Below are positions 34,573-42,500 of a stretch of 42,500 bases of DNA, in pieces. Source of the DNA: Halichondria panicea (Eukaryota; Porifera; Demospongiae; Suberitida; Halichondriidae). Made by a program: the position numbers and the translations under genes. The notes beneath the pieces were generated by a model. The model was not told where the DNA came from. It worked only from the letters and a program-made list of their open reading frames with translations, and did not search any database. Within the stretch, counting starts at the first letter, position 1; each line of letters opens with the position of its first letter. The stretch is from positions 6,609,639 through 6,652,138 of the forward strand of contig NC_087383.1 of assembly GCF_963675165.1 (NCBI RefSeq), given 5' to 3'.

Positions 34573-34925
34573 GTGCACGCTTGCAACACTTGTTGTAACT
34601 GTATACATGTGTGTATAATAGGCTGCTAGTACAATATGGCTTCATTGGCGTTGGCGCTGCATTATCACCCGTGGTGTTCAGCACATGCACATAATTATAG
34701 AATGGGCAATACCAGCGAACAAAAATTCATCCAATGTGGGGCTCAAGCCCATGATCCTCAGATTAAGAGTCTGATGCTCTACCGACTGAACTTGTCTTAG
34801 TAGCAGATCCAGGAAAAAGAAAAGGGGGATTTCAAATTCACGAGCGCGCAGTACAAACATTTTTGGGAGTTACGCCCACTTCCGGTCACACGTTGTGCAG
34901 TAAGACTATAGGGAAATCCCATGCA
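34573..34925. repeat. Segmental duplication, copy A part 1 (SINE-like)
   Basis: From gtgcacgcttgcaacacttg to gggaaatcccatgca it matches 39439-39776 almost base for base, apart from small indels. Contains the tRNA-Lys-like sequence on the minus strand. The rest of copy A resumes at 36193 after element 3. Confidence 0.9.
34725..34799 (-). pseudogene. tRNA-Lys(CUU)-derived sequence, SINE head or pseudogene
   Basis: The minus strand reads gttcagtcggtagagcatca, then the anticodon arm gactcttaatctgag with CTT anticodon, then a T-arm gggcttgagcccc and cattggatgaa. D-, anticodon and T-arms match animal tRNA-Lys. The 5' acceptor strand (aagacaa) cannot pair with the 3' one (ttggatga), and the A-box is altered (aagttcagtcgg). 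It is therefore a tRNA-derived repeat head or a dead tRNA, not a working gene. Confidence 0.75.
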
Positions 34926-34940
34926 TTCTCAGCCAGGGTA

Positions 34941-36111
34941 CACTGTAAAAACTAGTGGGTCATTGTAACATACTAGTGGGTCATTTAAACTCATGAGCAG
35001 TGGGTCACACACGGGTCATATCCACAAAAGTGGGTTAAATAGTGATCCAATGGATGGTTATGTCGATTTTGACCCACTTTAAACGAAATAACCCGTATGT
35101 TAACTGAAGATGGGTAAGTTAAACCCAGTATACAAGAGTCATATTAACCTTCTCAGTGAGTTCATAATTATTACTCAGTATTGTGAGTCTAAATTACCCA
35201 CCCTAAAATAATTCCCCAGTCTATAAATTATCTATAATTATTTATAATCATGCATTTAGAGGCACTTATACAAACATGTCAGATGCACAAAGAAGAGTTG
35301 AAGACACTTTTTTTAAGAGGTAAGATACAGAATTTACTAGAACAGTATGCGGAGCACTACTTAACAACTACACTACTCTACACAGATAGACCTTTACTAC
35401 GGTACTGAATGCTAAGGAAACCAACCAAAGACAGGTTGAGTGCTGCTGAGATAAAAACTTTTAAAGGAAGACTCGGCAACCCTCGACCTCATCGTACTCT
35501 AAAAACCAGGTGATCCTATGCTCATGAATTGATTCAAAGATGTTAAATGTTATTTTTGTAGGGGGTTGACAGAAGAGAGCAATAATAAGTGACTAGATCT
35601 GAAAGTGAGTATATTAAATTAAAAGTGATTTACCCTCAAAAAGCTATTGTTTTATTGTATAGAAACCTTCTGGAGACATCCTCTGGATTGCTTGCAGTTA
35701 CGAAGTAAGTATGCAAAGTGCTATAGTTGTTGTAAAAATAACTGCTAATTCCACATCTCTAGGAGGAATGTCCCGGTTTGCTGGGCGTAGGAGAGAATTC
35801 CAAGGAGAACAATTACTTGAACAATTGCTGGTGACATTCCAACGTTGTATAATTGATTTACTATGTGCACTAAATGCTAATGCTGATTGTGTGCTGTTGA
35901 TTATGTATTAACAAATTTTCAAAGGTCAAAACAATCATACCTATGGGTAATTATGACTCACTTTATTGTTACTTTTAACCCAATCAATATGGTAACCCAT
36001 TGGTTAATTTAACACATTGGCAAAACAACCCATGAGTAGTGTGGGTCATTTGGTGAGACATTCAAATGACCCGCAACCGCGAGTCACTTTAACCCATTAG
36101 TTTTTACAGTG
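34941..36111. mobile_element. Non-autonomous CACTG-type DNA transposon, element 3
   Basis: Ends CACTGTAAAAACTAGTGGGT and ACCCATTAGTTTTTACAGTG, flanked by TA on both sides (34939-34940, 36112-36113). Subterminal dyads are gggty-N5-raycc-like (gggtcattgtaacat, gggtaagttaaaccc, gagtcactttaaccc). The duplicate locus at 39776/39777 lacks this element. No transposase was recognised; the frame 35711-35911 has no motif. Confidence 0.8.
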
Positions 36112-36192
36112 TATAAGTCCCATAATAGACCGGCCTGCGTAGAGCTATAGCTAGCTGCTATGAACAGTCAACTAACTACCTTAATATACGCG

Positions 36193-36470
36193 AACCCATT
36201 TGATACATCAAAACAACAGGTACAATAAATACAAAAAGCTAGGTAGTATAGTTACATGCAATAAAGCCAGCTAGCATTATAATTATAGTGCAAAGCTATA
36301 AAATTATCTACTTTAAGTAGAGAGCAACACTCCATGGACGAGTTTTGCTACTCTCTCTTCTGAAAGGCTGCGATGGCATTCCAAGTAAATAAACCTATCT
36401 ATAACTGCAAATCCGCAAAATTGCAATAAAAAAAACGCTACTATAGAAGCCTATATATTATTAGCCTCGA
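36193..36470. repeat. Segmental duplication, copy A part 2 (contains family R, partial)
   Basis: Matches 39777-40057: catttgatacatcaaaacaa, agctaggtagtatag, caacactccatggacgag, ttctgaaaggctgcgatgg, ctatagaagcctatatat. It ends where the 36471-37826 insertion starts. Confidence 0.9.
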
Positions 36471-37826
36471 TCCCAGGCCCATCCGTCTCCAATTGAACGC
36501 TAGGTCGCCTCCTCGGCCTGGTATTGATTGTATCTGGGCGTGACCGGAAACTGGTAAGTATCAAGAGGAATGCTATGTACTGTAACATCTTCAGTTCATC
36601 ACAGTTGGCTAAAAATACAGTGATATAATGACACTAGAAATTAATACTGTTATCTGCAGAGTGTACTGCACAGCAGTACTGCGTCCATAATAAATGCAGA
36701 TGTTTAGAAGCGAAGATCTCAAACAAGAGCTTCCAGAAAGACTTAATAAATACTGCGTTGGATATGCCTGCTAAGCCTTCAGGTGGCATAACAAAGATTG
36801 TGTGTTCACAGTGCATCAAGAGACAGTAGAATCCTGACGTCACTGGTCAGGATAGCAACCACAAGTGTTGAAAGAGCCATTCCACGTCAGTAGTTTTAGT
36901 GCAGGTATATAGTTCTATAAGATCGGCCCCTTGGGAAGGACACGAGTGGCACTGGGGTATCCTCTTTCAATGAGTTCACACCCATCAGCTAGGAAGAGTA
37001 CAACGGGGGTTGGAGGGGAAGGTTCCATTTTGCTCCTGTATACTAATAAGTAGAACTTAAATTCACCATTCCACTATACATTTTGTAATTCACAGTGATG
37101 GTCCACACAAAACTAGCCTCGATCCCAGGCCGCACTTCCTTGAAGGCCGGTGAAGGAGGCTAACACAACACCAGTGCCAGTACCGTAATGTCATATCTTG
37201 ATCCAGATACCAAGGATTGGGCTATAGGCTATAGTGTACAATTTCCAATGATGAAATGGTATTATTGATTTATATCGCTCACTTTGACAATACATCCCAG
37301 GCCCAGCCACTTGTAGACACCCCTGAGCATAGTATACAAGAGATCGATGGCCGGAGTCTGAGGATAGACTCTACCAAGTGTATCTGGCAATCAATGGTCT
37401 AATCAAGCGCTTGTATTAAATTGTGTAGTCGAGTCAATCAAAGGTAGCCACTGATAGCAGAAACTTGAGAACATAGGTCTGTTTTTTCACAAGAGTGATG
37501 ATCCTTCTTCCTTCGCACAAGACAGCTCCTCACACTCTATAGCTAAGCCTATATCTATGACAAACTAAACTTGCTAAAGAATATACCTATGACACGGAGT
37601 TCTTTGTGATTTAACGGTGATTTACGGAGTAAGTATGCTTACATACACTATTAGTGTTTCTATTCGCTCCACCTTGCTCAGGTATTTGCTCTTTTTGAGC
37701 GAATACCTGAGCAAACAGCAACCACAGCACATGCATGCCCAGATACACGCCCAGATACAATCAATACCAGGCCGAGGAGGCGACCTAGTATTCAATTGGA
37801 GACGGATTGGCCTGGGATCGAGGCTA
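36471..37826. mobile_element. 1.36-kb inverted-repeat insertion
   Basis: The left arm tattagcctcgatcccaggc... to tgtatctgggcgtg (about 36470-36543) pairs with the right arm (about 37744-37828), about 75-80 bp with few mismatches. The interior has a further CCTCGATCCCAGGCC block (37112-37165) and short frames but no transposase. The paralogous locus at 40050-40070 is continuous, which defines the insertion. The family is related to the blocks at 14176 and 41632. Confidence 0.85.
36915..37028 (-). CDS. Small ORF, possible exon, unknown
   Basis: 37 codons from ATG (37026-37028) to TAG (36915-36917): MEPSPPTPVVLFLADGCELI, then ERGYPSATRVLPKGPIL. An acceptor-like ag lies just upstream (tactagtatacag on the minus strand). 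Composition is strikingly protein-like for this AT-rich region. It lies within the 36471-37826 insertion, so it might be a captured host exon. No family was identified. Confidence 0.3.
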   Translation of the reverse strand: MEPSPPTPVVLFLADGCELIERGYPSATRVLPKGPIL

Positions 37827-38213
37827 ATATAAATTATTATAGAAACTCTTGTTTGCACTTCATTGATCCTTGAGCAGCTGTAGCAGTCTATATATACAAA
37901 CACAGACTATACCATAATTATACCTGTCAGAGCACAGTGGCGTTTCTAGGAAATGCAGCTAGTAAGGAGGGTGCAAGCTGAGAGCGAGCGCAAACAAATG
38001 TTTGATTGCTACTATAATAATTACATGCATGTATACAGGCTAGATACACTTGAATAACTCTTTGATCATCAGAACGTTCATCCTCTTTATATAATTAATA
38101 ATTATTATAGCTACCATCACATGGGTTTCCGTATACACTCATGTTTTAATTGTTATACACTAACAAGTTACTATAATAACGATGCAAAACAGTGACCAGT
38201 GCAGGCCCTATAC
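37827..38213. repeat. Segmental duplication, copy A part 3
   Basis: Matches 40058-40433 (attattatagaaactcttgt, cacagtggcgtttctaggaa, tagatacacttgaataactc, cagtgcaggccctatacc). It contains the end of a family R copy (cttcattgatccttgagcag). Confidence 0.9.
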
Positions 38214-38369
38214 CTCTTATCAAGGAATCGAGGCATATACTGTAGGTTAGCAAGGTGTTCAATAATACCGAGAAATGTACAACCTACTTAATTGTTAGTA
38301 TTTGACAACCCAGTACAGCATAATTATGCACAAAATAATAATTATTGTATTACTATACTAACTAATTAC

Positions 38370-38474
38370 CATTGACAGCCACATTGCATTTCATGATGAG
38401 GAACTTTATGATGTCCAGGTGCCCCTCTCTGACTGCCAGTCCCAGTGGAGTTAGTCCATCCCTGGTCACAGCTC
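38370..38474 (-). CDS. Ankyrin-repeat exon
   Basis: The minus strand has acceptor cactatag|GA, a 105-nt exon in phase 1 to phase 1 and donor G|gtaatt. The peptide AVTRDGLTPLGLAVREGHLD then IIKFLIMKCNVAVN matches one ankyrin repeat (DGxTPLxLAxxxGHLxIIxFLI). Both phases agree with joining to the linker exon 42276-42349 upstream and to the ROCO exon at 21374 downstream, which itself starts inside an ankyrin repeat. It is probably an upstream ankyrin exon of that gene or of a paralogue. Confidence 0.7.
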
Positions 38475-38617
38475 CTATAGTGGTGAGTATAATTATGTCA
38501 GGAATTAGCCTTGAATCCAGGCCGATTAAAATATGGCCTGCATGGCCATGGTATATATTACATGTGCAATCATTATAGGTGTTGCCCGTCCACGCCAATG
38601 TACTATCGTATAGCGCG

Positions 38618-38692
38618 AAATTTTCGAGGGGCTTAATTTTCGCGGATTTCGTGGGTTAGTAATCCTACACAAAAATTAAGTCCACGAAAATG
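38618..38692. repeat. Small hairpin repeat (TTTTCG...CGAAAA)
   Basis: tttcgaggggcttaattttc... pairs imperfectly with ...aaattaagtccacgaaaatg. Similar words (cgcaaaaattaa, cgcgaaattt) occur near 41168-41222. Confidence 0.55.
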
Positions 38693-38754
38693 TTTCTATT
38701 GAGAAGGTTTATTTGCACATTATAGTCTGAAACTATAGAAGAGGCTCTTATCTA

Positions 38755-39187
38755 CAGTAGACTCTCGCTATTCCGGCTCTCTGAAGTACGGCCACCTCGA
38801 TATACCGGCCATTTGGCTTGGCACGGAATGCTAGCTATAATATTATATTTACTGCACAAAACTCACCCTGAAGTACGGCCACTCCCTATTCCGTTTACCG
38901 GCCAGTGCTGGCTGTCCCAAACAAGGTTCAATGTAATTTTATACGAATATTACGGCCGGATATGGCGTTATGGGTGTGGTTTAGCAAATAAAATTGGATT
39001 ACATTTAAATAGAGAACAGAATGATTCCTTATCCTACATTATCCCTTAGACAAGAACCGCAAAAGTAGTCATTAGATTCGAGGTAAGGTCGTTTTTAAGC
39101 CGCGGCTATTTCCTGAGCTACAGCCACCTCGCTATTCCGGCCAAGCTGCATGGTCCCAAGGGTGATCAGATTAACAAGAGTCTACTG
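38755..39187. mobile_element. pogo-like MITE, copy 2
   Basis: Ends cagtagactctcgctattcc and caagagtctactg, flanked by TA. The interior matches copy 1 at 15938-16341. 433 bp, no coding capacity. Confidence 0.85.
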
Positions 39188-39188
39188 T

Positions 39189-39310
39189 ATACCTCTATAA
39201 TGGTCGTATGGTTGGGATGTTTGAACTTGGTTTCTGTACAGACCATGGGAAATCTTTGAATTTGTGTTTCCAACTTAACTACGACCATGCATACGACCAT
39301 TGTAGAGGTA
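39189..39310. repeat. 122-bp hairpin repeat abutting the pogo-like MITE
   Basis: tacctctataatggtcgtat at the left end and atacgaccattgtagaggta at the right are reverse complements except one base. It directly follows MITE copy 2. Confidence 0.8.
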
Positions 39311-39438
39311 GCCTCTTCTAACTTCAGAATGGTGTGCAAGCCTTCTCGACAATGGAATAGAGCTAGGGCATAAGCCACGGAGACAAAATATTTGAACTTA
39401 GTAAACGAACTATTATTATAGTTCACGGTATTATTATA

Positions 39439-40433
39439 GTGCACGCTTGCAACACTTGTTGTAACTGTATACATGTGTGTAATAGTCTGCTAGTACAATA
39501 TAGCTTCATTGGTATTGGCGCTGCAGTGGTGTTCAGCACATGCACATATAGAAGGGGCAATACCAGCGAACAAAAATTCATCCAATGTGGGGCTCAAACC
39601 CATGATCCTCAGATTAAGAGTCTGATGCTCTATACCGACTGAACTTGACTTAGTAGCAGATCCAAGAAAAAGAAAAGGGGGATTTCAAATTAACGAGCGC
39701 GCAGTACAAACATTTTTTTGGGAGTTACGCCCACTTCCGGTCACACGTTGTGTAAGACTATAGGGAAATCCCATGCAAACTCATTTGATACATCAAAACA
39801 ACAGGTACAACTAATACAAAAAGCTAGGTAGTATAGTTGCATGCAATAAAGCCAGCTAGCATTATAATTATAGTGCAGAGCTATATGAAATTATCTACTA
39901 AGTAGAGTAGCAACACTCCATGGACGAGTTTTGCTACTCACTCTTCTGAAAGGCTGCGATGGATTTCCAAGTAAATAAACCTATAATTATAGCTATAACT
40001 GCAAATCCGCAAATTGCAATCCAAAAAACGATACTATAGAAGCCTATATATAATTATTATAGAAACTCTTGTTTGCACTTCATTGATCCTTGAGCAGCTG
40101 TAGCAGTCTATACACACATGCACACAGTATACCATAATAATTATACCTCTCTGAGCACAGTGGTGTTTCTAGGAAATGCAGCTAGTAAGGAGGGTGCTGA
40201 GAGTGAGCGCAAAAAAAAATTTTGATTGCTACTCTAATAATTACATGCATGTATACAGGCTAGATACACTTGAATAACTCTTTGATCAACAGAACGTCCA
40301 TCCTCTTTATAATTAATAATTATTATAGCTACCATCACATGGGTTTCCGTATATACACTCATGTTTTAATTGTTATACACTAACAAGTTACTATAATAAC
40401 GATGCAAAACAGTGACCAGTGCAGGCCCTATAC
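39439..40433. repeat. Segmental duplication, copy B (uninterrupted)
   Basis: Continuous equivalent of 34573-34925, 36193-36470 and 37827-38213. Neither element 3 nor the 1.36-kb insertion is present. It ends at cagtgcaggccctatacc, where the composite MITE begins. Confidence 0.9.
39574..39654 (-). pseudogene. tRNA-Lys(CUU)-derived sequence, second copy
   Basis: As at 34725-34799, with ta inserted in the D-arm (agtcggtatagagcatcaga on the minus strand) and a T-arm change (gggtttgagcccc). The acceptor stem is again unpaired, so it is non-functional. Confidence 0.75.
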
Positions 40434-40876
40434 CAGTACGGCCACTCACTATTCCGTTTACCGGTCAGTGCTGGCTGTCCCAAACAAGGTTCAATGTAAT
40501 TTTATACGTATATTACGGCCGGATATGACGTTTTGGGTGTGGTTTAGCAAATAAAATTGGATTACACTTAAATAGAGAACAGAATGATTCATTATCCTAC
40601 ATTATCCTCGAGACAAGAACCGCAAAAGTAGTAATCCAATTTTATTTGTTAAACCACACCTAAAACGTCATATCCGCCGTAATATACGTATAAATTACAT
40701 TGAAAACCTTGTTTGGGACAGCCAGCACTGGCCGGTAAACGGAATAGCGAGTGGCCGTTCTTCAGGGTGAGTTTTGTGCAGTAAACATATTATAGCTAGC
40801 ATTCCGTGTCAAGCCAAATGGCCGGTATATCGAGGTGGCCGTACTTCAGAGAGCCGGAATAGCGAGAGTCTACTGT
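40434..40876. mobile_element. Composite pogo-like MITE, two partial copies head to head
   Basis: 40434-40627 matches the interior of copy 2 in forward orientation without its first about 115 bp. 40628-40876 matches the 5' part in reverse orientation and ends cgagagtctactg. The two halves form an inverted repeat of about 125 bp per arm around a loop of about 65 bp. Confidence 0.85.
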
Positions 40877-41630
40877 ACACAGCAGAACAAAATTACAGTG
40901 TGTTATTATAGCGTATAGCATATCAAATTGCTTAACTGTATATATGCATAGAAAGGTCAACACAATGAGCTATTCCCTATAATTATGGCAGTAGTCTATG
41001 GCCTACAAGTTACTATACACCCTAGAAGTGCTAACCCTCGACTGTTGACAGGAGAATAGAGTGTTCAGTTTTACAATAATAAAGAGACTGGTAAAGGATC
41101 ACTTTAGCTGCATGTAGATCTACCTCGAATAAAGGTCGCGTGTGGAGCTCATGCAAGTTCAAGCTATTCCGCAAAAATTAAATGCGCAAAAACTATTCTA
41201 ACCTTCATTTCGCGAAATTTCATTAATATACACTCATAAACTATACCCACTATACGGTATGAAGAGCAAGCCACAAGTATTGTTTAGTGTTAAGTGCCAT
41301 CAACACGCAGGAACATTTCACCCATATAATAAGGTGTCACACAAAGAGAAACTACATTTGCCCACAAGCATGCTACTAATAATTATACGTAAGAGCAAGC
41401 CACAAGTATTGTTACATGCAGAGGTATAAATAACAGTCGGTCGCAATTAGCTGACTATGTGATAGTGTCCTAGCATGCACAGAGTGAAAGTCAAAGGTCA
41501 TATAGTTATGATGAACATATGCGCACTCATAATTATATCAGCTATGTTGTTCATTGTAAGAACAGGCCTAGCTATGTAGCTATGTAGCAGAGTGACAAAC
41601 CGACTAATGGTAAGCTCTAACTAAACCCTA
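40877..41630. other. Non-genic stretch
   Basis: A 20-bp word (aagagcaagccacaagtatt) is present twice, near 41261 and 41391. No exon or RNA gene was recognised. Confidence 0.4.
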
Positions 41631-41879
41631 GCCTCGGTCCCAGGCCAATTTTTTTTAATAGAACGAAGTTGAAAAATACGGCCTGGTATTGATTGTATCT
41701 GGGCGTGACAGGAACCGGAACCGGAAACCAAAGCAGAGATTCTTCACACTTTGTTTCCTGTCATATTTCCCCGTATAAGTTTAACCCTTTCCCTGCTTTA
41801 ATTAAAAGTGAATATTTGCATATTTTGTTTAAAAAATTTATAACTCATGAACCGTATATTAAAAACACTTGTAACAAAG

Positions 41880-42140
41880 TTCCACAGGTAGAACCGGACC
41901 TGTCGCATCCATGGACTCATCATCATTGCCTAGCAACCAACCACCATCCCACAAATAACAATTGTTAACAAAAATTCACAATTATATACACAAACAATAT
42001 TGTATGACGTTACGAAGTGACTGAACATAATATGATATAAGTGTTCAGAATGTTCTCACGGTGACATGGCTCACTCAGGACTCAATCAGGATCTGCAGAA
42101 ACTTGTATTTGAGGTTCTATCGGCAGACGCCCTTTTCCCG
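41880..42140 (-). pseudogene. Decayed exon region, paralogous to 23866-24290
   Basis: The minus strand has GVCR, then a stop, where the copy near 24.2 kb reads GVCRYNLAEKF. Further stops follow (LIES stop). The block near 41885-41935 reads NDDESMDATGPVLPVELCY. It is therefore the damaged partner of that exon, while the upstream exons at 42276-42467 look intact. Confidence 0.4.
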
Positions 42141-42275
42141 GGAAATATTTTCTTCACCTACACACAGGTTTACAAGTTCAATGGTGGCTCATGATGTCCA
42201 CTGTTGTACTAACTAGCCTAAACAAACCTATAGTGAAGCTATCAAGACTACAAATGCTACTCTATAGTGACTTAC

Positions 42276-42349
42276 CAGGTTCAGGAAGATGGTCCACCTC
42301 AAGTGCGTCTTCCTCAGGATTCTCAGGCTCTTTCTTTTTAGTTTGACCT
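42276..42349 (-). CDS. Acidic linker exon
   Basis: The minus strand has acceptor cctttcag, 74 nt and donor G|gtaagt. The peptide is GQTKKKEPENPEEDALEVDH followed by LPEP. It enters in phase 2, matching the donor of 42400-42467, and leaves in phase 1, matching the ankyrin exon at 38474. A charged linker between a helical domain and ankyrin repeats is plausible. Confidence 0.6.
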
Positions 42350-42399
42350 CTGAAAGGAAGCTTCCTACCTAGCTATGATCTCAGTCACTGTCTTCTCAC

Positions 42400-42467
42400 T
42401 CTACAAGGCCATAAGCATCGATATTCTCCCTCTCTAGCTTCTCTAGAACCTCCCTGAGGTTGTACTA
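42400..42467 (-). CDS. Helical exon, possible death-fold tail
   Basis: On the minus strand, after a TAG that may be an acceptor (ttcgtag), the frame reads YNLREVLEKLERENIDAYGL then V, with donor GA|gtgaga (phase 2). The amphipathic LxxVLxxLERENI pattern resembles the final helix of death-fold (DED/Death) domains and the decayed exon at 24.2 kb (YNLAEKFLQIL...HRENI). The exact 5' border is uncertain, and the domain name is a guess. More of the gene probably lies beyond the window. Confidence 0.45.
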
Positions 42468-42500
42468 CGAAGATCTTGTAGCAATTATAAAACGGTCACT

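Noticed and set aside
34725-34799. Functional tRNA-Lys gene
   Set aside because: The acceptor stem does not pair and the A-box is altered; the same defect is in the second copy.
39166-39474. 102-codon minus-strand frame
   Set aside because: Crosses a MITE end, a 122-bp hairpin repeat and the start of a duplication; no coherent domain.

Overview
This looks like nuclear DNA of an early-branching animal, most probably a demosponge. Amphimedon queenslandica is my guess from style: AT-rich sequence full of TAATTATA-type words, short exons with GTGAGT/GTAAGT donors, and death-domain/ankyrin/GTPase architecture. The species is inference, because no alignment could be run. There are no operons, CRISPR arrays or other prokaryotic features. 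The window is dominated by repeats, and most long open frames are repeat artefacts.

Best gene: a minus-strand, multi-exon ROCO-type gene whose 3' part can be spliced by eye from 21374 down to 16548. The large exon encodes an ankyrin repeat, a Roc GTPase domain and a COR-like region. Two short linker exons, a Death-domain exon and a short last exon follow. All four introns have GT-AG ends and every exon phase agrees. Two further minus-strand exons far upstream, an ankyrin exon at 38370-38474 and an acidic linker exon at 42276-42349 with its neighbour at 42400-42467, have compatible phases. They may be the 5' part of the same gene, inflated by transposon-filled introns, which would make it at least 26 kb long.

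Left part (1-16 kb): a broken piggyBac transposase gene (2943-4357) with its three catalytic Asp positions still visible; a 328-bp sequence just after its stop codon that is repeated 3.3 kb away; a 64-bp tandem array; several MITEs; one exon of ribosomal protein S6 with an in-frame stop; kinase-like exon fragments, including four tandem copies of a micro-exon; and two small candidate exons or genes of unknown identity.

Middle and right part (16-42.5 kb): the ROCO gene; a 22/44-bp satellite present in opposite orientations on both sides of an inverted-repeat unit; a 147-bp near-perfect hairpin at 27.2-27.5 kb; three non-autonomous DNA transposons with CACTG-type ends (25256-26797, 30206-32619, 34941-36111); five or more copies of an interspersed repeat with GCGAGGTATACGGTAGTGT-type ends; pogo-like MITEs; and a segmental duplication (34.6-38.2 kb against 39.4-40.4 kb) that carries a tRNA-Lys-derived sequence.

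Most distinctive observations: (1) the three CACTG elements each carry arrays of interrupted palindromes, with half-site and spacing specific to the element; (2) the segmental duplication gives an empty site against a filled site for a 1.36-kb inverted-repeat insertion; (3) the ROCO/Death gene model with phase-compatible distant exons; (4) the long hairpin locus.
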